64,000 nucleotides of DNA, taken from contig OX031057.1 in NCBI GenBank assembly GCA_943736015.1, positions 61,152,001 through 61,216,000 on the forward strand, given 5' to 3'. This document shows positions 12,501-27,500 of the stretch, piece by piece; the stretch's first letter is position 1; each line of letters opens with the position of its first letter. This DNA comes from Tridacna crocea. Lineage: Eukaryota > Mollusca > Bivalvia > Cardiida > Cardiidae. The position numbers were made by a program, and so were the translations under genes. Below the pieces are notes generated by a model. The model did not search any database. It saw nothing but the letters and a program-made list of their open reading frames with translations, and was not told the origin of the DNA.

Positions 12501-15500
12501 TATTTCATCTGATTATTTTATCAATGAATGCCACTTTTAAAGCTATTGATCTCAAGTCAGTAAACCAGATTTTCGGTAGGAGGAAATTATTCACTGTGAC
12601 GAGGAAATAATCCCCCCCCCCCCCCCCCCCCCCGCTTAACTGTTTACCTCATGAGGCATTTCTTTGGTATCTGTAACTGACCCTAAATAACAGCAAGGAT
12701 GAAGCCTTTTCTTATGTGTATATGACACCTTTTGATAGTGTAAAAACATTGTGGCACAAGGTGAAATTGCTCGTCACAAGCAATTTCACCTTCTGCCACA
12801 ATGTTTTCCAAAAGCTCCTACAAGCAATGCGTAGAAATGAGTATCTATGGGGTAAAAGGTTAAATGACGTCATTTCTTTACCCATAAAATTTCTAAAAAT
12901 ACACACATGAAATATAATATACAAGTATAATGTGGGTTATTGATGCAAGTCCGGATGCTGAATACCAAAATTACATAGTGTCCAACACCAATATAAATAG
13001 AGCCTTAACAAAACATCATACACTGGTACATTATATATTCTACTGTGAACTTAAATCTAAAAAAAAAAAAATGGGAGATTACTTTTAAATAAAAAACAAG
13101 AGTAGCTGCATCCATCTGATGTCATATGAATAAGCCAGGAGGTAGGGGGCGGAAAAATCATGCTTCATGTAAAAAACATAAAATAACTGTTTTTAAATCA
13201 TTTCTGAAATTTTATTCTAGATCGATGGTTCAAATTTAAACAATCTTAACTCTTTACAAAACGACAAAATTTTAACCCTTTATCCCATGAGGCATTTTCT
13301 ATGGTATCTCTAATTGACCCTAAATAACAGCAAGGATGAAGCTGTTTCTTGTGTGTATATGACACCTTTTGATAGCATAGAAAACATTGTGGCAAAAGGT
13401 GAAATTGCTCGTCACAAACAATTTCACCTTTTGCCACAATGTTTCCCAAAGGTTCCTACAAGCAATGCGTAGAAATGAGTATCTATGGAGTAAAGGGTTA
13501 ACACTGGTCCAAATCGAAAACACCTGCAGACAACAAAATGAGTAAGACTCAAAACTGGAATTAGTTTCCAGCTGGGTAGAAAACATTGTTGGAAAAGGAG
13601 AAAATGCTGGTTACCAGCATTTTCTCCTTTTCCCACAATGTTTCCAAAAGGTTTTCATCTCAGGGTCGTAATAACCATGGATTGTTTCGTTCAGGAGTAT
13701 GAAAGGTATCAACTAATGCATGTATGTACCTGGATGAAAAGCAAATTGAGACTATCCATCCAAATTCGAACCTTGACAGATTTGAAAAAAGTTTATAATC
13801 CCTAGTCATCTTTGTCTAAATGACAAAATGTTACTCATTTACATATTAATAAGATATAAAAATTATGTATTTTTCATACTTTTTTAACCACATAGTATGA
13901 ACCCAAAATTCTCACAAATGATGAAATTGATTTACATGGATGCTATACCAAATACATCTAGTCACTTTTTTTCTTAACACAACAAATTTCATGTAAGATG
14001 CTCATAGTTTTGAACAACTGAAAGATCAAAATTCTATGCAGGGCAGAACAGCTGGACAGAAACATGGTCAAACAGATTGGCAGACAAATAGAAGGCAAAC
14101 TGATAGTTCCCTACATTGATATTAGAAGCACCCTAAAGAATGAATTCACTATATCCTGATGTTAAACTTAACATTACCATTAACCAAGAAAAGCTTGAAG
14201 ATTGGAGTCAAACATGATATTAGTTCTTAGATGTCATGAGAGAAGCAGGACATAACGCTAGAAAATCCTTGAAAAACATTTCAGGCCATTGCAAGAAAAA
14301 AGTTAGATAGTCATAAAAACTTTCAAGTTTTTTTTTATCTTCAAATATCTCTTTCCAAAAACAATCCCATGTTTTAATGACCCTGTTAAGGCTTTCAGCA
14401 ATACTGTAGGCAGAGGAGAAAATACTTATAAGCAACATTTTCTCCTTTACCAGAAATGTTTTCTAACCGTTCAAATACACATCCCACCATTTAAACCTTT
14501 TCCAAATGACAAAATTTTCGATTTGTTCAAAGCATTGAAACCGAAAAATTTAATGTGGCTTGCAATGCGACAGGTGACTTTGATAGGGTAGAAAACATTG
14601 TGAGAAAAGGAGAAAATGCTGGTTTCCAGCATTTTCTCCTTTTCTCACATTGTTTTCAAAAGTCTTCTTTTTCTGGGTCATTTATAGTTAGGATTGTATG
14701 GTAAAGGTAAAGTCGCATTTAACTCTTTACCAAGCGTCAAAATAAACCTAACTGAAAATTTTAAATTTGTTTCCAGCAGGGTAGAAAACATTGTGGGAAA
14801 GGGGAAATGCTGGTTCCAGCATTTTTCCACATTATTTTCAAAAGTTGTCTTTCTCTGGTTCATTACAACGTTGGTATGTGAGGTACAGGGTTAAGTCGCA
14901 TTTAACCCATTACCATACAATCCCTACTTTTGACGCCCCTGAGAAAGAAGACTTTTGAAAACACTGTGGGAAAAGGAGAAAATGCTGGTAACCAGCATTT
15001 TCTCCTTTTCCCATAGTGTTTTCTACCCTTCCCAGAACAAATTTCTATTTTACAGTCATGTTTACTTTGTCGTCTGCAAATGCTTTCAATTTTGACCAGT
15101 CTAAAATTTTCTCGTGTGGGAAAGAGTTAATAATACCTCGGCAATTTACACAACAGTAAGATTTTGTTCACTGGTACAGAGTTATAAAGAAAATAAAACA
15201 GTACTCACCACTTTTAGCAGCCGCAGCAGCATGCACAATCAACGCATCAATAGAACCACCACGAATGTCTGGACCCTCTTCATCCTGACAAATATATACA
15301 GACACAAATGAGGCACGCTCTGTGAAAAAGGGGGCTTAACTCATTACTAAACGACAATATTTAAGACTTGTCCAAATCAAAGGTGTTTGCAGACAACGAA
15401 ATAAAAGTAACTCAAAATTTGAAAATTGTTTTGCGAAGGGTAGAAAACGTTGTGGGAAAAGGAGAAAATACTGGTTACCAGCATTTTCTCCTTTTCCTGC

Positions 15501-18500
15501 AATGTTTTCTACAGGCATCTTTCACAGGGTCGTCAAAAGTAGATATTGTGTGGTAATGGGTTAATTCTTTACCACACAATCGCCACTTTTAACGACCCTG
15601 AGAAGGAAAGCTTTTGAAAACATTGTGGCAAAAGGAGAAAATGCTGGTAACCAGCATTTTCTCCTTTTTCCCACTATTTCTACCCTTCTAAAATAAAAAT
15701 TCAGTTTTTGTTCCACATTTGTTTTGCCGTCTGCAAATGCTTTGATATTGGACTAGTCCAAAATTTTGTCATTTGGTAAAGAGTCAACTCTTAAACCAAA
15801 CGATAAAATTTTAGACTAATCCAAACTGAATCCACTTGCAGATGACAAAATAAACGGAACTCAAAAATTAAAATTTGTTTCCAGCAGTGCAGAAAACTTA
15901 GTGGGAAAAGGAGAAAATGCTGGTTACCAACATTTTCTCCTTTTCTTACAATGTTTTCAGAAGGCTCTTTCCTCAGAGTTGTAGAAACCAGGGACTGTTT
16001 GGTAAAGGATTAATGTATCTCAGTGATGCATGCTACCAAACTAGTCATCTTTTGATTTTTTATCCTTACAATCCATTTTGTCATACAACCAATAAATCAT
16101 GAAGTAGAATGGCCCCTTGACATGTAGGGAATTGACTTACTGCATAAAGTTTCAAATCAAGTCAGATTGTGCAGACTGCCCCGTCTGACCTTGGCCGAAA
16201 CATTTAACAGATGTATTAAGCCCCTTTTCACAGACATGGCTAAATATACATCATACTGTTCGGTATACCTATCCCTTTGCAAACAGTCCTTTGTGCTGAT
16301 GACATTAGGATGATGGCAAAACATGCAGACTGATCTCAGATCTATACTGCTCGTTACCTGATACTAAAACAGACCTTTAAAAATCTAATGTTGCAAGTGG
16401 TAGCTCACTTTTTAGCCAATAAGATGTCCAATCCATGTACATGTACTTGGTAGCAAAAGAACTGACCTTTCTGCCGATTTTGATTGACAGGTCTACCAAT
16501 GTCTTATCGGCCAATAAAAAGGAAAGTCTGACACAATTCCTGGTTAGCTTGTCAGGCCTGACAACCAATATAACGTGTTACTAAGGGGGGCGTGCCAAAC
16601 TCGCTTTTACAGAAAGGTCAATTGTAAGTAATCTGTCATATAACTTTCTTTAACTCTTTACCACACAATCCCTACTTTTGAGAGAGAAGCCTTTTGAAAA
16701 CATTGTAGGAAAAGGAGAAAATGCTGGTAATCAGCATTTTCTCCTTTTCCCACAATGTTTTCTTCACTTCCCAAAAACCAATTCCAATTTTTCAGTCAGT
16801 TATTTTTCAGTTATTTTGTCGTCTGCAAGTGGTTTCAATTTGGACAGGTCTAAAATTTTGTTGTTTGGTAAAGACTTAATGCTTACTAAACAGACAGAAA
16901 ATTTTTACTATGAATTTCAAAGCCACCCATTCACTGATCATTCTAACAACAGCGAGGAAAAATGCCTTTGCAAACATTGTAGGAAATTGCTGGTAAGCAG
17001 CATTTTTGTCTGATTCCTGTAACATTTTTCACTCTATCAATTTCAAGACCATTCATTTGAATTGCTGAGGCCTTCTGCCTAGACAACACAAATAGCTATT
17101 ATTTAAAATTAGAATCAGAGCACTGTTCAAAAGGAAATAACAAGCCAAGATTTTCTATTAACCCATTACCAAATGACAATATTTTAGACTGGTCCAAATT
17201 GAAAGCATTTACAGACGACAAAATAAAAGTGACTGAAAATTTGAAATTTGTTTTGTGAAGGGTAGAAAACATTGTGGGAAAAGGAGAAAATGCTGGTTAC
17301 CAGCATTTTCTCCTTTTCCCACAATGTTTTCTAAAGGCTTCGTTCTCAGGGGCGTCAAAAGTAGGGATTGAGTGGTAATGGGTTAAACCTTTGCCCACAA
17401 TCCTTTGTTTTCGAAACTCTGAGAAAAAAGGCTTTTGAAGACATAACAAGCATGGTAACCAGCATTTTTTCTTTTCCCACAATGCTTTTTAATCTTTGAG
17501 AAACAAATCCAGTCAGATGAGTCACACTTGGTTTGTCATCTGCAAAGCCTTTCAATTTGGACCATTCTAGAATTTTAGTTTAAACATATTTATTTGTAAT
17601 GATTAATTACAAAGGGATTAGGACAAAAGCTAATGAAAGCTTATAAAGTCCCTCTCATATAATTTTGTCATCTATAAAGGGCTAAATATATAAACCTTAC
17701 AGCAGCTTTATATACAAGTTGATCTGAGACATCTATGTCATCCAGGGGATTTAACTCTGCAAAGTCCGAGTCCGAATCTTTTGTGATATCTGGTTTGGCA
17801 GGCGCTTCCTCTGTTTCTGGTCTGACCTCCGGAACTTCTGCAGCCTGACCAGCAGGAGCAGAAGCCCTCTTCTGACCCCTACAGTTTTATAGGAAAAAAG
17901 TCAGGGTGATATATAAGAACATTAGTGTATTTCTATGTATACCAAGAAACATTGGTCCTTATTTACCAATCATTCTTAGCCCTTTCCCAAACAAGCCCTG
18001 GTTTTTACGTGTCTGCATTAAAGGCCTTGAAAACACTATGGAAAAAGGAGAAATTACTCGTGATGAGCAATTTCTCCTTTTCCCACAGTGTTTTATACTC
18101 TGGGCTACAATAAGGCATCTAACTGAACTGTTGTATCATAAGTTAGCGGCAAAGTAGTATACAAATATTGCAACTGTCTCGTTTAGATGGATAGCTTTTT
18201 GTGCTGCTTTTCAATGATATTTCCATCATTTCACCTCAACGACTTGATATTGATGTCATTTCTGAGTTTCATTAGTACTTGACTAGGCCTTTAAAGTTCC
18301 TTTCCTAAGGAAATTCTCTTGTGACCAATGCCATCAGCAGGTATCTGTCTTAACAGTTCCTGATCGTGAATCCTAAACCTTAACTCTTTACTAAACAAGA
18401 GGGCCAAGATGGCCCTGGATCGCACACCTGAATTTTTGAGAGGACCATAGCCTTTTTTTTTTTCGAGGAATTGAAACATTGGAAACAAAATCATTATTTT

Positions 18501-21500
18501 GCCAAGCAATTTTCAAAAGGTCACCTGTAAAAGTCATTTCAAGATCTGACCATCAGTTTCAGAAAAGAAGAATTTTAAGAATTTCTTAATTTCTATATAG
18601 TGCAAGCAGTACCCACTCAGCAGAGCATGTTTCTTGATGGATCAAAATTTCACGAACAATTTTTGAAAAGAGTCACCCAAGGGATATCTCTGTGAAATTA
18701 TTTCAAAATCTGACTAGCCATTTCAGAGAAGAAGAATTTTCAAGAATTTCTTCATGTTCGTACAGTACAAGTAGCCCCCATTCACCAGAGCCATGTTTCT
18801 TGACGGATCAAAATTTCACAAACAATTTTTGAAAAGGGTCACCCAAAGAACATCCCTGAGAAATCCGGTTTCAGAGAAGAAGAATTTTTAAGAATTTCTT
18901 CTTTGCCGTATTGTGCAAGTAGCCCCATTCACCAGAGCCGTGTTTCTTGACGGATCAAAATTTCACGAACAATTTTTTAAAAGAGTCACCCAAGGAACAT
19001 TTCTGTGAAATTATTTCAAAATCTGACCAGCAGTTTCAGAGAAGAAGAATTTTGAAGAATTTCTTCTTTGTCGTATAGTGCAAGTAGCCCCAATTCACCA
19101 GAGCCATGTTTCTTGATGTATCAAAATTTCTGGAGCAATTTTTGAAAAGGGTCACCCAAGGAACATCTCCCAGAAATTATTTTAAAATCCGGCCAGCAGT
19201 TTCAGAGAAGAAGATTTTTAAAGAATTTCTTAGAAAATTCCATTTGGTTGCCATGGCAACCAGAATTTTTGACGGAATCAAATTCTGTGAACAATCTTTA
19301 AAGAAGACCTCCCAAGGAACATTCCAGCCAAGTTTGGTCCAAATTGGCCCAGTGGTTTAGGAGGAGTTGATGTTTAAAGAATTCTTGACAACGGACGGCG
19401 GACACCGGGTGATCCTAAAAGCTTCCCTTGAGCATGTTGTGCTCAGGTGAGCTAATAAAAAAATTGTAGGCTTGTCCAAATTGAAAGCATTTGCAGACGA
19501 GAAAATAAATGTGGCTGGAAAATTGAAATTTGTTTTGGGAAGGGTAGAAAACATTGTAGGAAAAGGAGAAAATGCTCCTTTTCCATTAATGTTTTCAAAA
19601 GGATACTTTGATGACACGAAAATGATAAAAAGGATTTTTTTCTCCAACAAACAGCATATCAGTCAATAAGCAGGAGAAATATTACCATACATTTTAAATT
19701 TTTTGCTGACAGTCAAATTGCATGGACTTATAGGCTTGAAAACCTTTTTCTTTCTATCTGTGGACAAAATATCAGTAGACTGATCAGGGTCAATAGTTTT
19801 CAAAGATACATGTACATTATTAGTTGTACGGTCAGGTGGCAGGGGACTTGGAAACTTGTTCACGGCTGTAGTTAATCATGTCGCCCCGAGCCGAAGGCAA
19901 GGTGGCGACATGATTCACCACAGCCGTGAACAAGTTTCCAAGTCCCCTGCCACCTGACCGTACAACGAATTTATTATACTGCAAACTTTTACCCTTTCAA
20001 AGCGCGTTAAGCAAAATTTTACTGTTTTATAATTTCACGAATTGAGTATCCTGACGAAATAGAAATTCCCTTCTGAGTGCCCCAATTCAATGAAAACTGA
20101 AGTCACTGGAAACTGACGTCACTAAAACGTGCAGTTTGGTGCAAAAATGTGCAGTCTGGTGATCGATCGACGCCGCCATTTTGGATATTGTGTTGCACGT
20201 GTAGTGATGTTTACGGGGCACTCAAAAGGGAAACTGGTTTTACTTGGTTTTTGCCAGGGAACATGATATATGTTCCCCGCATGTTAACCAACCAGATCAC
20301 GAGAAATTTCTTTGCAGTATAATAATAGATCCCCTTTTCTCAGATAGTAGCTGGTAGATAACCTTCTATCTAAAACACAAGTAAAGATTTACGGATTAGC
20401 TTAGGAAGTATCTTGGTCCTCTAAACCTTTCGTCTAAACAAAATTATTTCAGTGCACCTTTAACTCTTTACCACACAATCCCAACTTTTAACAACCCTGA
20501 AAAAGAAAGCCTTTGAAGACATTGTGGGAAAAGGGTAAAATGCTGGTAAGCAGCATTTTATCCTTTTCCCACAATGTTTTCTACCCTTTCCAAATAAAAT
20601 ATCAATTTTTGATTCCCTTTTTTTTTGTCGTCTGCTTATGCTTACAATTTGGACTAGCCCAAAATTTTGCTATTTGGTAAAGAATTAAGAAGCAGGCTTA
20701 GCATGAAAACATGGTAGAAAAGGGGGAAAATGCCGGGAACCAGCATTTTCTCCTTTTTCCACTATGCTTTCTCCCCTTTCAGAGTCCAATTCCAGCATTT
20801 AAGCAACTTTTGATCTGTCATCTGTTTGTAGAACAGACTGGGCTAAAACTTTGTCATCTGGGTTTATGAGTTAATCTCTCTAGTCCAAGATTTACATAAG
20901 AATTATAAGAAAGCGTGAAAAAAATACGGCTAAAAAACAAAACATTCTGCTCTGCCAAAAAACTTACATAAAATTATCCTGTGGCATTCCCAGTGAAGTA
21001 TCTATCAAACTGACTGTCTTATCCCCCCTCAACAGATCAGCTGTAGTGTCTGACTGACTGGATGTTGTGGACAACTGACTGTCTCTGTTTGCACCAAACT
21101 GTGATTAATATACATATATCATACATGTAATATATACCACTGAATGAGTACATGTTATATTTGTCAAACTGTGAACATATATATTCATCACTGAATGAGC
21201 ACACATTATGTTTGTCAAGCTGTGAACATGTATATGTAAGCAATTCAACTATAATGATAAAATTTTACACAGATATTTCTTATTTCGCTTGTACATAAGA
21301 CTTGTAGAAATTTCAAAGCATTCCTCAATGACAAAATGAATGTTTATCAAAAATTGAAGTTTGTTTCTGGAAGGAGTAGACAGCAATGCTAGGAAAATGA
21401 GAAAACGATGGCTGTCACCTGTCATAATTACCTGTTATCATTTTCCAACAATGCTTTCAGACTGATTCCCCTAACAGTCATTAAAACTTGGAATTGTATG

Positions 21501-24500
21501 GTACATGTTTATATCGGCAGTAGTGTGAACCATGTAATAAATTAGTAAACAAATATCCTCTATGATGAAAAGTGTTTTTATATTTCTTCGAAAAGTTGGA
21601 ACAATAAGTAAAGTTTCTGTTTTGTTCTGTACAAACAAAATTTATGACATACAGTTGTGTCCAAAGCTTGCTTGCTCATGTTTTTCCTGGCTTTATCTAG
21701 TACTAGATTGAGGTGCTGTGATGCATTGCACAAGACCAATCCGACAATAAACCTGGTGCCTATTGTAACTAATAATACTACTTTCTCACAAACAATTCAT
21801 TCAATCTTAATCCTTCACCAGACATCCTAACTTTTAACGACAATGAAGAAGATGCCTTTTGAAAACATTGTGGGGAAAAAGCTGGTTACCAAATTGTTTT
21901 CAAAAGCCTTTTCTTTCAGCCAATTTTACTTGGGATAGTGTGGTAAATAGTAAATGGATAACACAAAGCACAACAAGAGCAAACAAGAGGGCCAAGATGG
22001 CCCTGGATCGCTCACCTGAATTTTTGAGAAGATCATAGCCATTTTTTTTTTTGAGGTATTGAAACACTGGACACAATATCCTTATTTTGCCAGGCAATTT
22101 TCAAAAGGTCACCTGTAAAAGTCCTTTCAAAATCTGACCAGAAGTTTCAGAAAAGAAGAATTTTTATGAGTTTCCTAATTCTCTATAATGCAAGTAGCCC
22201 CCATTCACCAGAGCCATGTTTCTTGACCTATCAAAATTTTGCGAACAATTTTTGAAAAGGGCTATTCGAGGAATATTTCAGTGAAAATTATTTTAAAATC
22301 CCCCTGCTTATAAGGAAATGTTGAGAACGATTTCATGCTCAGCACAAAATCGTACTCAACGCCTTGAGTTTTGCTCACCGGAGTTTTGAACTCAAACGCT
22401 GCTTATAAACGTCGCCTGAGAACGTTCTCAGCTGAGTACGTCATCTACTATATTATTCGTGAACGTAAGCGACCCGACATCTTAAAATAGCAATACCGGA
22501 AGATTCGGCCCGAAGAAGATTCGGCCTATTACGAACCACGTTTTAGAGAATTGTCGGCCCGGGAGTTGAGACAATTTGGTACATATCGATTAGAAGGACC
22601 AAGAGAACGTTCTTTTTTGTATTAATCATCATTTGTAATCTAATTTTTTTAGAAGCTTTTACTGTTAACATCGACATGATTAGTTCTAATGTTGCCCGTT
22701 ATGATTGTGCATTACTTTCAAAGATTTAAGACAAGCTAAAGATTTGTCACGTATGACCTAAATTATCTTTATACGGAATAAATTGGAGGTTTCCACGAAA
22801 CAGAAAGTTGCATAAAATATAAAAGTTCAGTAAACTTTGAAGAGTTCAAATTTTTAACTGTTTCCAAGATTCTCCCCCCACCCCTTTTATAGTTTGAGTC
22901 GTTTTGAAATTGATAAGGTTGTCATTGACTGAGTTTTTCTTCGAGGGATGTAGACATGTGTTGGTGATAAAAACCATTGTGAAGTATCTCTATGTATCAT
23001 CTATATTCATAACTCTTCTAACGAATTTACGCTTCAAACTTTTTTTTGTTGTTATTTACCGAAACCCTAGCCTGAATACTTGTAAGCGGTAATAATCTTT
23101 TGTTCACCCCTTACAGTACTCTCCTCTGACGGTCTATAGGGATGTGAAGCAAAACGATTTATCGCTTCCAATAGTATTGCTTTTGACAAAGTAGAGTCCG
23201 AATGATAAACGGGGGGGGGGGGGGGGGGAGTTGTAAAAAAATCGCCAGCGGACTGGAACCCAGGCTTCCAAAACCCCTGTCACCCCTTGATATGAACCAT
23301 AGCTGTTGCACATTCATAGGTCACTCAACTATTTTTAGGGCATTAAGTACACGTTAGGAAAAGACTTTAACTGTGTTTCAACGGGTCACTAGAAAGACCA
23401 AAAAAACTAAAATAACCGGAAAACACAGGAAAACGCCTAAGAACGCTGGAAAACGCAAAATTTCATCTATGGTCTGAATTCGAGAATTTATATAAATATG
23501 TTCTAACAGTCAGTTACATAAAGTTAGAGTTCACGTGACAAGAAAATTACATACTGAGACATCAATTTCATGACATTACACTTATATGAAATATGTCAAA
23601 CAAAATCGATTTACATGTCCGGGCTGTGAAATCTGTTCAGAATTATAGAATGAGGCAAAAAATATATTATAATATAACAACTAATTAATTCTACGGGATT
23701 GCTCACAGATACAAGATAAACAGTGTACTGCAAGTTTTTGGTTGAGAATATACATGTAATCCAACTTTTCACAACGATCCGTAAACTAATCATTGCCCTT
23801 TCCACTCTTTTAAGCAGTTCAGTAAGATTTACAAATGTTTCGGTAACAGGCAAGTTCGGTAAATTAGACAAATACTTAGAGTAAATAGATTAGATGTTTC
23901 GGTAGCAAGACAACTATATACTGCTCACGCAGTTTAAAAAACAATGGTCAATGTCTTAGTAAGTGTCTCTCTCAGTTCCTGTTTTCATTTACCATAATAT
24001 TTTAAATTCTGCTACCTGTGTTTCTAAACTCATCTTAGTTATCTATCATTTTAAATAAATGTGTTTCATTCAGTCAGATCTTGATTCTTAAAAATTGGCC
24101 GTATAGGCCAACGAAAGTAGTAAAAGGTGTGGTGATAATCGGGAGTAAGTACATGTATGTTGAGCCACCTATGTAGCTTAGTGGTAAGAGCACTTGCTCG
24201 AAAAGCAAGGGTCCCGGGTAATTTAATTCCTTACCAGCAGTACTTTTTCCTCTGAAGATTTACTCTAAAGGAACCCCAAGGGTTAATTGCTGCTTTGGAA
24301 GGACATTTCTGTAAAAACTTGAGGACTGATGAATAGGAGACACAACGAGGATATGTTTAGGATAACGTATGATGAATTACTTCAGCTGTGGTTAAAATTC
24401 GAAAATAAGAACATGATAAAATAAGTACCACGTGGCAGGTACAACATAACAAAACATTGGGATAGCCATGTAATGGGAATCAAAAAGGTAACGGTACATG

Positions 24501-27500
24501 AATACTATATCATGATTTGCCTTGTTACCGAAACATCCAATCGATTTACTCTTTTAATACATTTTACTAAACTCGTCTGTTACCGAAATATCTGTCACCC
24601 TTCAGAAGAACAAGTCGTGGTAATTTTTGAAACATAAGAAGAACAAGTCGTGGTAATTTTTGAAACATATCTCCCAACTATGAATGTACGCTGTTTGTGG
24701 TGAACGATTCTATATTTAGGGGTTTTTGCAGAGATACGATCACTAGAACTAGATGTATAATTAGTGCATAGAATTTTCTTGCGTGTAAAAGTTGTTTTTG
24801 GCGAAAAAAAATACAAGAGCAGATGAGGTATCATTGGCAATGTTTTCCGGCATATTCGGGTGGTTTCAGACGAGTAAAGGGTAACAGCTTAGCGCTATAT
24901 ATTCCCTATTGACCTGATAAGCCTAACCAAACACCCCCTCCATTCAATTTGGTACTTTTTTCTTTCATTTTGGTGCTAATTCCATTGTTTTCGGTCATAA
25001 AAAGGAAAAGCGTGGGGTAGGTAGCTTCAGTGGTATTTTTTCTGGGAATTAAATCCATTCTTAGCCAATGTAGGTTAATATCTCCAGTGGCTTTCCCAAT
25101 GTTCAAAGTTAATATATTACCCTTCCCTCTTGTTAGCCATGCACCCATTCGATATTTAACCCTTTACTCCATAGATACTTATTTCTATGCATTGCTTGTT
25201 GGAGCCTTTGGAAAACATTGTGGCAAAAGGTGAAATTGCTCGTGACGAGCAATTTCACCTTTTGCCACAATGTTTTCTATGCTTTCAAAAGGTGTCCTAT
25301 ACACATAAGAAACGGCTTCATCCTTGCTGTTATTTAGGGTCAATTAGAGATACCATAGAAATGCCTTATGGGGTAAAGGGTTAAATGTCTTAAACAAGCA
25401 CGAAAAGTCACATGTAGATCTATCTAAATGAGCAAAAGTTTGACAACATAAACCACACAACCAATCAAAACAATCATAAGTCTATATTGACCAGCAGTTT
25501 CAATCCTTTATTTCAAAGATCTTTTTAAAAGTAAGTCAGCAATTGTTACTCAACAAGAAGTGAAAACGACAATGTCAACACCATGAAGGTAAATTGGGTC
25601 CGATTTTTGTCCTATGTGGGGCTGAATCTTCTTCCACATTGACGAACACGCCTTGACCGCTGATGCTAGTGCCACTCCAGCTAGTATGTCGGATACTTAA
25701 AAATGGTAATAATAATCTTAATTCCAACGCTGAACAGCGCACAACAAAGTGATTACGGTGAAAAAAATATCAAAACTGAAGCAGTTTTAACGAAAATACC
25801 ACCCATATACGCTTACCTTGGCTGTATTACCTAACAGTAGTAGCCGCCCACCTTAAAATGTATTACAGAAATAGCATCCAACGTTAAAGCGTATTTGTTT
25901 ACATGACAACCAATCAACTTACGTTTAAAAATAGAAATCTATCGATTAGTTTCAAGTTTATTTATGGAAAAATTCAAACTAAAATTGTGACCGGCACTAT
26001 TGTAAAACCCATATTGTGTCCTTTTAGCTTCGATTTCTTTGGAGAAAACGATAAATCTGTATGCAACACGCTTAAAACCAACATCTCTGTTCTTCGGTTC
26101 CACTATCTTGTCGTCTTTCTGCTTAAATCAAACTGTCATCGACAAAGAATCTGACTTGCATCGGCCGCTAAGCACCAGCGACATGGTTCAATATGGGAGA
26201 GGCAAATGTCTTTTTTCCGCAGGTGGGTCAGTATTTAGCAAACCCATACTGTCCACTTTCCAACCTGGCATCGTTCAACTGCGTCCATAACTTCCAAGTG
26301 GCAACTCTGCTCTTTAATTATTAAAACAGCATGCATTTCGCCTTTTGTCACACCGAATCTGTCGAACGTGTGCGGCGGCTGCCATTATGGCGGAGTAGGA
26401 GAAAGTGCGCTGAGTCTGGTTCAGACCATACTCAACAGAGTTTGAGTTTCATGCTCAGTTGAGCACAATCTCAAGCTCAAGACTTTTTATAATCACAAAA
26501 CTCTGAGTCGGACTCAGAGTTGAGTATGAAACCGCTCCTTGAGCATGAAAATGTACTCAAGGAAGTTTTATAAGCACGGGCCCAGGTGATCCTAAAAGCT
26601 CCCCTTGAGCACATTGTGCTCAGGTGAGTTAAAAAGGGGCATAATTGTGTGAAAAATATTTTGGCAATAACCTGCCCATTTTATGAGTTCGCCTTTTGTT
26701 TAGTTTAAACATATTTATTTTACATCGATTAGAAACAAGTTCTTACAACTTACGCTAATCTTTCTCGATTCTGCTTCCTGGGAACTACACCAGTACTCGC
26801 CAAAGGTGTTAGCCAATGAAAAATCCCAAACTAGACACCCACCCCAAGGTATCGAACTCAGGACCTTAAGGTTAAAAGGCCGACGCTTTACCTCACGATC
26901 ACACAGACACCTTCCGTTAGTTACTTACCTGTCCAAGTTTAAAGTAAATAACTTAACAGATATTACAAAATAGATTTTGCACAACGATAACAACCATGCA
27001 GATGATGACGATGACGATGCCAGGGTTATGACAATAAACCATCTTTTTCTTGTAAAACAGCCACACCAATAACCTTTACACAGCTCAAATACTTGTCAGT
27101 TGGCTATTTATAACTTACCCTACGTTTTGCAGGCAGAGCTGGAATACAAGGACTGTTAGGGGCACTACCACCAAATGATGAATCTGAACTAAAGTCTGAT
27201 ATAACACTGATGGTGTTGGAGCGTGGATATAGAGTGTGGGACAGCTCCATCTGATGTCTCTGCCACTGCTTCTCGTAGAAATTCATAGAGTGTCTGGAAA
27301 TGCACTCCATCCCCTGTGGCTGGGTGTAGGTTCCAATGGTTTGCATATAAGCATGAACTGCAAAAACACAGATTTATTTCAAATAGACAGATAAACATGG
27401 AACAAACTTTTAACACTAAAGTAACAACTCAATGACCTTTTTCGGACAGTGTAGATAAATATCAGACTAGAATGGTCTAAAATACTGCTGTTTAGTAAAG

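Larger units (their letters stand above)
22301..26583. mobile_element. 4.3-kb TIR DNA transposon inside Helitron-like element 2
   Basis: Left end CCCCTGCTTATAAGGAAATG, right end (inverse strand) CCCGTGCTTATAAAACTTCC; inverted similarity continues to TTTCATGCTCA and, with reiterated CTCA/GAGT motifs, over about 140 bp. The right terminus is GGGCCC. Two small open frames (22491-22625 plus, 25550-25696 minus) may be transposon gene remnants. It contains a B copy and a tRNA-like segment. Superfamily undecided; the convergent layout and GGGCCC end suggest Harbinger-type (inference). Confidence 0.65.

Noticed and set aside
23611-23871. 86-codon minus frame in the 4.3-kb element
   Set aside because: Low-information AT-rich composition, no domain, and no conservation argument.
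24171-24240. tRNA gene
   Set aside because: The B box is degraded, position 33 is not T, and an acceptor stem cannot be formed; kept only as a tRNA-like repeat.
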